From the NCBI RefSeq assembly GCF_016772475.1, contig NZ_CP068595.1, positions 2,790,001 to 2,854,000 of the forward strand: 64,000 nt of DNA. The letters run 5' to 3'. A program made the position numbers and the translations under genes. Below, piece after piece: positions 1 through 7,719 of the stretch. Below the pieces are notes generated by a model. It ran no database searches. It saw only the letters and a list, made by a program, of their open reading frames with translations, and was not told the DNA's origin. Source of the DNA: Paenibacillus sonchi. GTDB taxonomy: Bacteria; Bacillota; Bacilli; Paenibacillales; Paenibacillaceae. The stretch's first letter is position 1; each line of letters opens with the position of its first letter.

Positions 1-1
1 C

Positions 2-445
2 ACCATTATTGATTACGGTCATAGCTTGGGCCTCAAAATGTGGACGCATAACTGCCGTGGCAACTATGATTCCCGTAATATGGGCGGCGGCTCCTATGCG
101 AAGATTGCGAATCTGTTCCTGAAGCAGCTCAAATACGACCGCTTCTTCCTGGAATGGGATGATGAACGTGCAGGCTCTCTGGAGGCACTTGCGGTGTTCC
201 AAGACAGACCCGACACGGAAATTGTACTTGGCTTGCTGTCTTCCAAAACGAGCACACTGGACGATGAAGCCCGCGTAATCAGAATGCTGGACGAAGCCTC
301 CAAAATCATTCCGAAGGACAGATTACTGCTGTCCCATCAATGCGGCTTCGCGTCCTGCGACGGCGGCAACGAATTAACGGAAGATCAGCAGTGGGCGAAG
401 ATTAGACAAGGACAACAGATTGCGCAGCAATATTGGGGTAATTAA
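2..445 (+). CDS. YxjG/YxjH-type vitamin B12-independent methionine synthase family protein (C-terminal part)
   Basis: The gene is open to the left edge, so only the last 147 residues are seen. They match the C-terminal catalytic half of short MetE-like proteins such as Bacillus YxjG/YxjH, which transfer a methyl group to homocysteine or a similar thiol in methionine salvage. Visible zinc-site candidates are the His and Cys of MWTHNCRGNY and the late Cys in SHQCGFASCDGGNE, which corresponds to the last Cys ligand of MetE. The exact methyl donor cannot be told from this fragment. A strong hairpin terminator follows 11 bases after the stop, so this is the end of a transcription unit. Confidence 0.85.
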   Translation, partial: TIIDYGHSLGLKMWTHNCRGNYDSRNMGGGSYAKIANLFLKQLKYDRFFLEWDDERAGSLEALAVFQDRPDTEIVLGLLSSKTSTLDDEARVIRMLDEASKIIPKDRLLLSHQCGFASCDGGNELTEDQQWAKIRQGQQIAQQYWGN

Positions 446-456
446 TATTTAACTTA

Positions 457-485
457 GCTTCAGAGACTATCTCTGAGGCGTTTTT
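457..485 (+). terminator. Rho-independent terminator after the YxjG-like gene
   Basis: A 10-bp stem, GCTTCAGAGA pairing with TCTCTGAGGC, has a short loop and is followed by GTTTTTG. It lies directly after the YxjG-like stop codon. Confidence 0.85.
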
Positions 486-662
486 GTTGTCGTATGAAGT
501 TATGACGGGTTGTCACTCGTCTTTATGACAAGGCTTCTGTTAGGTTGGGGAGGTCCCGGATCAGCCCGCAATACATGAAAGGAGTGGGATTAACCAGATT
601 AGCGGGTATTTTGCTGTCGGTCCGGCACATTCATCCAGGCATTCAAAACAGGAGGCAGTGTA

Positions 663-2672
663 ATGCATATTCGCACAATTGTTTGTCGGAAGGTTCTTTT
701 ACCCGTATTCAGCAGTTTGCTCATAGCTTCGTTTGTCCCGCAGCCGGCGGCATATGCATCCGCCCTTAAACCACAAACCACAGGGGTAACGGAAGCGAAG
801 GAAGCGGAAGCTTTTGCCGATCAATTCTTCAATCAGCCGCAAATCAAGAAGCAGCTTGCCGGGGCAGCCGTTGTGTTAGTGAAGAATAATCAGATTTTGC
901 TTGAAAAGGGCTACGGCTACGCTGATATCAGCAGCAAGAAGCCGATCGATCCGGAAAAGACCGTTTTCCGTGTAGCTTCCATTTCCAAATTGTTCACCGC
1001 AACAGCGGTCATGCAGCTGGCCGAACAGGGGGCCATTGATTTACATGCTGGTCTCCAGACTTATCTGGGAGAATTGAACATTGTCAACAAAACCAATAAA
1101 ACCCTAACCATGGAGCATCTGTTGACCCATACCTCCGGGTTTGATTATACGGATAGCGCCGGCGGCTCAGCACAAGAGATTTCCAACAAGCAGTTCATCA
1201 AGGAAAATGTGCCTACGATTGTCCGGGAGCCCGGTGAAGCTTACCGGTACGATAACTATGCCTTTAATTTGCAGGGGTATATTGTGGAGCGGATGACCGG
1301 CGTTCCGTTTACCCAATATGTGCAGGAGCATATTTTCAAGCCCCTTGGCATGGGGAGCAGCAGTTTTAAGCTGACGCCCGGGCTGCGGAAGGATCTGGCT
1401 GTACCCTATACAGCCCAAAAAGACCCGATCCCCGAATATCCGTCCAGGCCCGCCGAGTCACCGGATGGCGGCATGTTCTCCACCGGAAGGGACATGGCCC
1501 AATTTATGATCGCGCAGTTGAATGGCGGACAGCTCGCAGGGGCCCGGATTCTGAGCGGGGATTCGGTTAAGGATATGCAGCAGATCCACCATCAGATTCA
1601 TCCGCAGGTTCCTGGCACGGGCTACGGTTTTGAATCCTTTTATCAAAATAGCTACAACGGCCAGCGTGTTATTGGTAAGGGCGGGGATTTGCCGGGGTAT
1701 CACTCCTGGATGTGGCTTATGCCGGAACAGAACGTAGGCGGTTTTGTTATTTTTAACAGTGACGGCCCGGATTTGCGGGAGAAGTTCTTCAAAGCTTTTA
1801 TGGATCATTATTATCCTGGGAAACCAACAACGGCTTCCACTACAGTCACATCCCAGGCGGAGCTGGGCCAGCTGACCGGGATTTATCAGGATTTGCGGCT
1901 TCCCTTCTGGATTCTTCAGGTTTCCGCTACGGATGATGGCAAGTTGAAAATCAAGGACCCTTATGGGTCGCATATCCTCCGGGAAATAGCTCCCTTGTTG
2001 TTTGAAGATGAGCTAGGGAATAAGGCGGCCTTCAAGGTCAATTCCAACGGTACCCAATATGCCTTTTACAATAAGATGGATAGCTGGGCGAAAAAAGTGC
2101 CTGAACCCCCTGTATATTCGGATGTGGGGAAGGAGCATCCTTATGCGGCATGGATTCATGAAGCCGGTCAGCTCGGTGTATTGGCTTCTGATGGGGAGAG
2201 CGCTTTTCATCCGGAGCGGGAAATCACCCGGGCGGAGTTTATTTCGGGGCTTATGCATTTGACAGGGGTAGCCCCATCCAAAAACACGACGTTAACGAGT
2301 GAACCCGAAGAGAAAAAATATTTGGGCTATGTGCAGAAAGCCATCGAGCTTGGGCTTGTGCAAGGGCGCGGACCGGAGCAGAGCTTTGCTGTCACTGCGG
2401 ATATTACGCGCCAGGAGGCCGCTGTCTTGATGTGGCGGGCGGCGATGATCGCCGGAGTGAATATGACCCAATCATCCGGAGCCAAGCTTGCGGGGGACAC
2501 GGCGCCTTGGGCCGTGGATGCTGTGAAGTATATTGTGAATAACGGCATGTACGGGCCGGAACTTGCACCGAATTCCGCCGGAGCTTTGGACTACCGGTCA
2601 ACCGAGCCCCTCTTGCGGCAGGAGGCTGCCGCATTGCTGAGCCTGTTTTGCAATCGGTTGTCCGTGAAATGA
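663..2672 (+). CDS. Secreted serine hydrolase (class C beta-lactamase/esterase family) with C-terminal SLH domains
   Basis: A 669-residue exported protein. Residues 1-34 are a signal peptide (basic start, hydrophobic core, AYASA cleavage region). Residues about 50-385 are a beta-lactamase/D-alanyl-peptidase-fold hydrolase with the SxxK nucleophile motif S106-I-S-K109, HTSG at 156-159 and YDN at 196-198. The third motif reads KGG (339-341) where many homologues have HGG. Residues about 485-660 form three S-layer homology repeats, each with an A.W...A...G element and an ITR.E segment, which would anchor the enzyme to cell-wall secondary polymer. The ATG start follows an AGGAGG site. Likely substrates are peptidoglycan peptides or esters; true beta-lactamase activity is not indicated. 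A hairpin repeat follows the stop. Confidence 0.88.
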   Translation: MHIRTIVCRKVLLPVFSSLLIASFVPQPAAYASALKPQTTGVTEAKEAEAFADQFFNQPQIKKQLAGAAVVLVKNNQILLEKGYGYADISSKKPIDPEKTVFRVASISKLFTATAVMQLAEQGAIDLHAGLQTYLGELNIVNKTNKTLTMEHLLTHTSGFDYTDSAGGSAQEISNKQFIKENVPTIVREPGEAYRYDNYAFNLQGYIVERMTGVPFTQYVQEHIFKPLGMGSSSFKLTPGLRKDLAVPYTAQKDPIPEYPSRPAESPDGGMFSTGRDMAQFMIAQLNGGQLAGARILSGDSVKDMQQIHHQIHPQVPGTGYGFESFYQNSYNGQRVIGKGGDLPGYHSWMWLMPEQNVGGFVIFNSDGPDLREKFFKAFMDHYYPGKPTTASTTVTSQAELGQLTGIYQDLRLPFWILQVSATDDGKLKIKDPYGSHILREIAPLLFEDELGNKAAFKVNSNGTQYAFYNKMDSWAKKVPEPPVYSDVGKEHPYAAWIHEAGQLGVLASDGESAFHPEREITRAEFISGLMHLTGVAPSKNTTLTSEPEEKKYLGYVQKAIELGLVQGRGPEQSFAVTADITRQEAAVLMWRAAMIAGVNMTQSSGAKLAGDTAPWAVDAVKYIVNNGMYGPELAPNSAGALDYRSTEPLLRQEAAALLSLFCNRLSVK

Positions 2673-2678
2673 ATTTAA

Positions 2679-2718
2679 GGGCTATCCCAAGTCTTTGATT
2701 AAAGACTTGGGATAGCTC
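2679..2718 (+). repeat. 40-bp GGGCTATCC hairpin, copy 1 (terminator-like)
   Basis: A near-perfect inverted repeat: GGGCTATCCCAAGTCTTT pairs with AAAGACTTGGGATAGCTC across a four-base loop. It lacks a clear T-run but sits right after the serine hydrolase stop, so it may end transcription or protect the mRNA 3' end. A diverged copy lies at 7390-7430. Confidence 0.75.
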
Positions 2719-2835
2719 ATTCAATACATGCGGAGTTGGTGGTGAATGATTTTTTTGGATACATGTTGTTGAAAATATGTGGAAGTGCATATATTCTTTT
2801 TTAATGGTATTCTGAAAGAAATGGGGTGTTCAAGT

Positions 2836-2997
2836 ATGGAAGCTAACAATGATTTAATGAAGCTGATTAAGTTAACAGGTGAACGTGCAAAGCTGGACGC
2901 TAAGGCAAATGGAACTTATGTTGTCTACAAAGACGAGGCGGGCAAATTAGTGAAAGAACATTCTAATGGAATGAAAGAAATTCTTGCGGAAGTTTGA
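2836..2997 (+). CDS. Small hypothetical protein, 53 residues
   Basis: The short frame encodes a charged soluble peptide beginning MEANNDLMKLIK and ending MKEILAEV, with a central segment resembling a beta hairpin (TYVVYKDEAGKLVKE). The internal ATG at 2836 is chosen because a GGGGTG ribosome-binding site sits 8 bases upstream; an upstream in-frame start would add 19 poorly placed residues. No family is recognised. Its TGA stop overlaps a TTGACA sequence that is probably the -35 box of the following tetR gene. Confidence 0.55.
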   Translation: MEANNDLMKLIKLTGERAKLDAKANGTYVVYKDEAGKLVKEHSNGMKEILAEV

Positions 2998-3051
2998 CAA
3001 ACCCCTATTTCTGCATTACCCTAATAACGAATAACCCATTCACTATTAAGG
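2994..3051 (+). promoter_or_regulatory. tetR promoter region with TetR-type operator (copy 1)
   Basis: TTGACA at 2994-2999 is a consensus -35 box; the -10 region falls about 3017-3026. Overlapping it is an inverted repeat at 3022-3048: TAATAACGAAT, five bases (aaccc), ATTCACTATTA (9 of 11 positions symmetric, extended by CC and GG). The same sequence recurs before the amidohydrolase at 3702. The position suggests autorepression by the TetR protein encoded at 3062. Binding is inferred, not shown. Confidence 0.72.
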
Positions 3052-3061
3052 AGCGCCCAGC

Positions 3062-3670
3062 ATGCAAGCGAAGAAAGACGAAGTTAAGAGGGATATCGAA
3101 TCCGCTGCTTTGAAGGTGTTTTTCCGCAAAGGTTTTGCGGATGCCAAAATGAACGATATTGCCGATGAAATCCAGATTTCGGTCGGGAATATTTATACTT
3201 ATTTTAAAAATAAAAAGGAATTATTCTATGCCGTGGTGCCGCCGTCATTGGTGGATTATTTGAAGAATGTGCTGGTGGAGAGCATTCGTCTGGATAACCA
3301 GACTTTTTTTGAGAGAGCGGGTAGTGCCAAGCAATCGGCCATCGTTCAGGAGCAAATGAACCTGTTAACGCAATATAGCATGCAGATCGTCATTATTTTT
3401 GAGAAAAATAAAGGGACAGTCTACAGCAATGCCAAAAACGAGCTAATTGAGCTGATGATCGAAACCAAAAAGCCCTTTTTAAAGGATCATTATAAAAGAT
3501 ATGAAATCGGCACCCAAGAAAATATGATTCTGCTGAGCATTATTGCGAGCAATGTCATCAATATGATTCTGGATTTATTGAAGCGGGAAATGGGCGCTGA
3601 TAGCCGGAGACGGATTTTTGAGGCACTGAGCTTATATTGGCTGCATGGACTCACGGGCATCAATGAATAA
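3062..3670 (+). CDS. TetR/AcrR family transcriptional regulator
   Basis: A 202-residue repressor. The N-terminal 60 residues contain the TetR helix-turn-helix: KMNDIADEIQISVGNIYTYF then KNKKELF, where the TYF..K.ELF signature is typical. The remainder is a helical ligand-binding domain of unknown ligand. The start has an AAGGAG site 6-11 bases upstream. The next gene, transcribed in the same direction, is an amidohydrolase, and both genes are preceded by the same inverted repeat (3022-3048 and 3702-3728). The protein therefore probably represses itself and the amidohydrolase, with the amidohydrolase substrate or a related compound as inducer. Confidence 0.85.
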   Translation: MQAKKDEVKRDIESAALKVFFRKGFADAKMNDIADEIQISVGNIYTYFKNKKELFYAVVPPSLVDYLKNVLVESIRLDNQTFFERAGSAKQSAIVQEQMNLLTQYSMQIVIIFEKNKGTVYSNAKNELIELMIETKKPFLKDHYKRYEIGTQENMILLSIIASNVINMILDLLKREMGADSRRRIFEALSLYWLHGLTGINE

Positions 3671-3701
3671 CGCCGATGTGCGAGTCCCTATTTTTTTAAC
3701 C

Positions 3702-3728
3702 TAATAATGAATTTGTGATTCAATATTG
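3702..3728 (+). promoter_or_regulatory. TetR-type operator (copy 2) upstream of the amidohydrolase
   Basis: An inverted repeat, TAATAATGAAT, five bases (ttgtg), ATTCAATATTG, shares arm sequence, 5-base spacer and leading CC with the copy at 3022-3048. It lies 32 bases before the GTG start of the amidohydrolase gene. Confidence 0.72.
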
Positions 3729-3760
3729 AGCAGCGTGATTATGCGAAGGAGGAAGAAACG

Positions 3761-5083
3761 GTGAAGACAGGTTATGCATTTAAGAACTGCAATGTGATTT
3801 ATGGAGACGCGGAGAGAGGCGTAGCTGCCCATATGACGATTCTGATCCGTGACGGGCTGATTCAGGAGATTGGCAAAGCAAGCGAGACGGCCATCCCAAG
3901 CCATTATCAAGTAATCGATGTAGAAGGGAAATATGTGATGCCCGGTTTGATCAATGCGCATGTCCATCTTTTTGCCGACGGTAAGCCGTTTACGCTGTCA
4001 GCCAGCGAAGGGCTGCTGGATTTTGCGTTTCGTCATATGTTGGATACGAGGCTGGGCCGAAGCGTGCTGAAGAAACGGATGAAGCGAAATGCCCTGACCG
4101 CCCTGCATTCCGGGGTAACCACTATGCGCAGCGTAGGGGAGTTCTTGTATACTGATGTGCAGTTGAGGGATGAAATTAAGGCGAATCAGTTTGTCGGGCC
4201 TAATCTGCTGGTGTCCGGTTATTTTCTGAGCGTAACGGGCGGGCATGGTGCACCTTATTTGGCTTTGGTTGGCGATTCACCATGGGAAGCAAGGAAAAAT
4301 GTGAGAATCAATGTGAAAAACGGAGTAGATCTCATCAAAATCTGTGTGACCGGCGGGGTTACCGATGCCAAAACAGTCGGAGAAGCAGGCCGTCTGCAAA
4401 TGACGGAGGAAGAAGTCGCCGCTATTTGTGAGGAAGCCCATAAAATTGGCATACGCGTGGCGGCCCATGTGGAAAGTACCGAAGGGGTGAGAGTCGCGCT
4501 AAAGGGCGGGGTCGATACCATTGAACACGGCGCGGAGATGGATGAAGAGATTATCAGCCTGTACCAGAATAATCCCAGGGCATTAAAAGGCTACACCGCT
4601 TTGATTCCAACGTTGCAGGCCGCATATCCGAGTGCCAAATTGGACCTGAGCCTGACGAAGGTAAGTGAGACGGTTAAGGAAAATTCCCGGCGGGTGTATG
4701 ACTCCATGCTGAAAGGGGTGCGGCAAGCCGTAGAACATAATATCAAAATTGGCGTTGGTACGGATGCCGCTATGCCCTATGTCACCCATTACGATCTGTG
4801 GCGGGAGCTGGACCATTTCATGAGACAAACGAAGCTGAACTCGCGCCGGATCATTGAGCAGGTGACGAAATCTAATGCAGAAATTCTGGGGATTGATCAC
4901 CTGACGGGGAGCATTGATATCGGCAAGCAGGCGGATTTAATCGTGCTGGAGCAGAACCCGCTGGATAACATACAAGCTTTGGCGGGCACCGCTATGGTTA
5001 TGGTCAGAGGAAACCTTATACAGACACCAGCGGTGACCCGAATTCAGGCAGTGGACGAGCTGCTTGATTTGGTGTGGGAATAG
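3761..5083 (+). CDS. Amidohydrolase family protein (imidazolonepropionase/prolidase-like)
   Basis: A 440-residue cytoplasmic metal-dependent hydrolase. It has the N-terminal beta-sandwich, then the H67-V-H69 metal motif in NAHVHLFADG, a candidate carboxylated-lysine segment (DLIKICVTGG), later ligands in AAHVESTEG and TIEHGAEM, and the catalytic Asp in GVGTDAAMPY. The C-terminal G(S)IDIGKQADLIVL segment is typical of the family. GTG is the start because AAGGAGG lies 7 bases before it. The closest families act on cyclic amides, dipeptides or organophosphates; substrate is unknown. A shared operator ties its expression to the TetR protein at 3062. Confidence 0.85.
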   Translation: MKTGYAFKNCNVIYGDAERGVAAHMTILIRDGLIQEIGKASETAIPSHYQVIDVEGKYVMPGLINAHVHLFADGKPFTLSASEGLLDFAFRHMLDTRLGRSVLKKRMKRNALTALHSGVTTMRSVGEFLYTDVQLRDEIKANQFVGPNLLVSGYFLSVTGGHGAPYLALVGDSPWEARKNVRINVKNGVDLIKICVTGGVTDAKTVGEAGRLQMTEEEVAAICEEAHKIGIRVAAHVESTEGVRVALKGGVDTIEHGAEMDEEIISLYQNNPRALKGYTALIPTLQAAYPSAKLDLSLTKVSETVKENSRRVYDSMLKGVRQAVEHNIKIGVGTDAAMPYVTHYDLWRELDHFMRQTKLNSRRIIEQVTKSNAEILGIDHLTGSIDIGKQADLIVLEQNPLDNIQALAGTAMVMVRGNLIQTPAVTRIQAVDELLDLVWE

Positions 5084-5121
5084 GACCGCTACCTTTGAGC
5101 AGGGCGGCCTATTTCTTTTTG
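5082..5121 (+). terminator. Probable terminator after the amidohydrolase
   Basis: AGGACCGC pairs with GGGCGGCCT (one bulge) and is followed by a T-rich tract, ATTTCTTTTTG. It overlaps the amidohydrolase stop codon. Confidence 0.55.
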
Positions 5122-5143
5122 TTTACATAATATTCAGCATATT

Positions 5144-5266
5144 TCAAATCCCATACTCCTCAAAAATAGCTCCATATTTCCTCTCAAATATCGCCCATCG
5201 CTTTTCGGCTCCGTATTTGAATTGCAGCTGCGCCAAATAATGCATCGCTTCTGCTCTCCGCCCCAT
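5144..5266 (-). CDS. Possible small protein of 40 residues
   Basis: On the minus strand a short frame reads MGRRAEAMHYLAQL... and ends GAIFEEYGI. It is amphipathic and rich in aromatic and charged residues, with two similar segments, KYGAEKRWAIFE and KYGAIFEEY. That is more protein-like than a random frame. No clear ribosome-binding site is seen and no family is recognised. It may be a short gene or the remnant of one. Confidence 0.28.
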   Translation of the reverse strand: MGRRAEAMHYLAQLQFKYGAEKRWAIFERKYGAIFEEYGI

Positions 5267-5334
5267 GTTTTACCGCAACAAGTTCAGGTCGTTTGGGTAA
5301 AAATGTATTAGAGTGAAAGAGAGGATGCTGATAT

Positions 5335-6068
5335 ATGAAAAAAAATGCCAAGGTCCTATTGTTTGTCTTTCTGTTTGCAGCCATTATGGTGCTGTTGTTC
5401 GGATGGGTTTTGCCGGCGGTTTTACAAGCTTATCTACATAACAATTACATAAGGGGCCTTACCTTGCTGGTGGTGTTTAGTATTGTGGTGCTTGCGAAAC
5501 GGTTTACGTGGAACCGTAATATTGTCTATGTCATTGCCGTATTCACGTTGTTCAGCATGATGATCGATACGGCAGGCAACCCTGTTTTTAATAAGCCGCT
5601 CGAATGGATCGTTTCGCCGATCGGGGAATTGCAGGTCATGCAGGATGTAAATAATTATGCGCCCGGTGAATATGCCATCACGGATCATATCACCATTCTG
5701 AAGCAGAGCGGGGAGGTTCTGGAGCTTAGCACGGCATGGCTGTATTTATACCGCTTTGTACAGTATTTGGCCTTGTACTCCATTGCCGGAACCCTTCTTG
5801 GAGCCGTCATTGGCATGCTGCCGCAGCACAGTCTACCGTTAATCCAGACTGCAGACGAGTTCCTGACGGAAGAACAAGAGCAGAAAGCAGCTGCTGAGAT
5901 GAAGCGCAGAGCGGAAGCAGGTAATGGCCGGCAGATTCCCCTGAAGATATTCAGGCATCGGTCCGCCAGCTCAAGAAGGACGGTAAGCTCATTCCGGCCA
6001 TTAAGCTCGTCCGCCAGCATACGGATCTGTCTCTGGGCGAGGCGAAGCAGTATGTTGAGAAGCTATAG
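5335..6068 (+). CDS. Membrane protein with ribosomal L7/L12-like C-terminal segment (frame shifted near the end)
   Basis: The first 200 residues contain about four hydrophobic segments (near residues 7-32, 38-54, 63-78 and 142-160) and no recognised domain. As read, the last 47 residues are basic low-quality sequence ending at 6078. Adding one C to the CCCC run at 5938-5941 restores a frame that ends at 6068 and encodes VRQLKKDGKLIPAIKLVRQ followed by LSLGEAKQYVEKL. This resembles the C-terminal domain of ribosomal protein L7/L12 (GK...AIKLVR....LSL.EAK.YV), a fold also found at the end of unrelated membrane proteins. The corrected length is 244 residues. The start has a GAGAGGATG site. Confidence 0.62.
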
Positions 6069-6082
6069 GGGAGCTTGACCCT

Positions 6083-6123
6083 CCCGCTGAATACCTGTGA
6101 CGATCCGCCTGCGGGTATTTTTG
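6083..6123 (+). terminator. Probable terminator after the L7/L12-tailed membrane protein
   Basis: AATACC (6090-6095) pairs with GGTATT (6114-6119), with an alternative CCCGC/GCGGG pairing, followed by TTTTTGC. Confidence 0.55.
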
Positions 6124-6209
6124 CTTGCTGCAATACTGTTAACAAACTTCGTCCTTATCATTTATACTAGATAGAGCCATTACACACCTAAGGAGCTGCC
6201 GAACCTGTT

Positions 6210-7376
6210 ATGAATAAAAAAGAAGTCGCGCACATACGCAAGCAATTTAAGCTGGATCATGATCTGATGAACATCTACGACATTCTGAACGTGTATATTA
6301 TGAAGGAAACTAGCGAGATCTATCATTGGGAGCGCCTGCCGTTTGGCCTCGTGGACAGAGAGAAGCAGGAGCTGTATATGGGCAATTTCAAAAAACTGCT
6401 CACCGGCGAGCTGGACCATAAGCTGTTCGAGCTGAAGTTTCAGGAGGATTCGGAGGAGCCGGCGCGGGTCATGCTTCACCAGGGCCTGGTGACAGGTGAT
6501 CCTGAAGAATGGCAGGACCTGATGATGTTGCTCGTGGACAAGATGCTGGTAGATGCCAAGTATGAAAAGGATATGGTAGTCACTTTTGTCCGCGGGCAGT
6601 ATTACCGGCCGACTAAGGCGAGAAATGAAGAAGCCGAAGAGAGCGGGAAGGATGAGATGTTCGCGCATCCGTTCATTCTGTGCAGCGTAAATTCCACGGA
6701 ACAGCAGCGCAAAAACCTCATGTTCGACTATGTGGAGCGGGAATTCAAGTACAATATTATTGTCGATCCGATTATCAAGCTGAGCTCGCCGGAGCAGGGC
6801 TTCTTTTATCCGAGTGTGACGGACAACTATTCGGATGTGAACCGCGTTCTGTACTGTACGGGAAAATCGAATTATCCGGACCCGCAGTTCATCGAGCAGG
6901 TCCTGAATGCCGAGCGATCGGTGACCGCCTTGGAAGAGAGAAGCTTCTTCGAGGATATCGTGAAGGAATTGGCGGGCGAACAGCTCGATACAACCACCCT
7001 CGCCCAGGTGTATGAGGAAATCCAACAGGTCATCGAAAGCGGCGAAGGGGAGGAAGAGCCTCCTAAGCTGGATTACAAAGATGTAGAACGCGTCCTGGCA
7101 TCAAGCGGCGTTGAGAACGTGACGGCGGAAAAGGTGGAGCGGGCGTTCGAAACGGTCATCGATGATAAGTACTACGAAATGAAGGCAAGCAGCGTTATCC
7201 CGAAATATACGACCAAATCGATTAAGATCGAGACGAAGGTTGCCACGATTTCGGTCAGCCCGCAGGATCTCAGATATGTGAAGCAGGTGAATTATCAGGG
7301 GAAACGCTGCATCATGATCGAGGTGGACGAGGAAGTTGTGATCGAAGGGTTTACGCTCAATACGGAGACGTTATAA
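6210..7376 (+). CDS. DUF4317 domain-containing protein
   Basis: A 388-residue soluble protein beginning MNKKEVAHIRKQFKLDHD, the characteristic start of the DUF4317 family of Firmicutes, whose function is unknown. The centre (about 115-215) is a mixed alpha/beta region, the acidic stretch near residue 275 is probably a linker, and the tail ends in a beta-rich segment. No signal peptide or membrane segment is visible. AAGGAGCT lies 14 bases upstream of the ATG, a long spacing, but no better start exists. It stands alone, followed by a hairpin repeat. Confidence 0.75.
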   Translation: MNKKEVAHIRKQFKLDHDLMNIYDILNVYIMKETSEIYHWERLPFGLVDREKQELYMGNFKKLLTGELDHKLFELKFQEDSEEPARVMLHQGLVTGDPEEWQDLMMLLVDKMLVDAKYEKDMVVTFVRGQYYRPTKARNEEAEESGKDEMFAHPFILCSVNSTEQQRKNLMFDYVEREFKYNIIVDPIIKLSSPEQGFFYPSVTDNYSDVNRVLYCTGKSNYPDPQFIEQVLNAERSVTALEERSFFEDIVKELAGEQLDTTTLAQVYEEIQQVIESGEGEEEPPKLDYKDVERVLASSGVENVTAEKVERAFETVIDDKYYEMKASSVIPKYTTKSIKIETKVATISVSPQDLRYVKQVNYQGKRCIMIEVDEEVVIEGFTLNTETL

Positions 7377-7389
7377 TTTTCTGGAGGAA

Positions 7390-7430
7390 GGGCTATCCTT
7401 GAAGTCTTGGATAAAGACTGGGGGTAGCCC
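7390..7430 (+). repeat. GGGCTATCC hairpin, copy 2 (terminator-like)
   Basis: GGGCTATCC at the left end pairs with GGGGTAGCCC at the right end, with AAGTCTT and AAAGACT inside. It is a diverged copy of the element at 2679-2718 and again follows a stop codon by about 15 bases. Confidence 0.68.
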
Positions 7431-7719
7431 ATGCTTGTATTTATGTGTACCTGGGGGAAAGAGAATATCACAATGAGACAATCCCAAGGAGAAGATATCG
7501 TCTTGCTGGAGGATGAGTCACCGGAGGACCTTGAGTAATTCTCCCTCTCCCAATCACAGTCCACCTATCCAATATGAATGTACTATGAAGAGGCAGGAAG
7601 GACTTTTATAATTAGAGCAAACAACCGGCTGATTCATACCGCAGGGCGGCTTATCCTGATGAAACGCTCTTGCGGGACGGCTGTTATGAACTGCAATAAG
7701 AGTCGGGAGGCTGAGCATA
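7431..7719 (+). other. Intergenic region before the polysaccharide locus
   Basis: This 289-base stretch contains only a 31-codon frame at 7443-7538 ending VLLEDESPEDLE. It has no convincing ribosome-binding site and was not called. The rest presumably holds the promoter of the response regulator gene at 7720, but no clear -35/-10 pair was identified. Confidence 0.4.

Noticed and set aside
6180..7025. A 281-residue minus-strand frame
   Set aside because: It lies opposite the DUF4317 gene, has low-quality composition and no family pattern; shadow of the real gene.
7443..7538. A 31-codon frame ending VLLEDESPEDLE
   Set aside because: No ribosome-binding site and no recognisable homology; too short to support.
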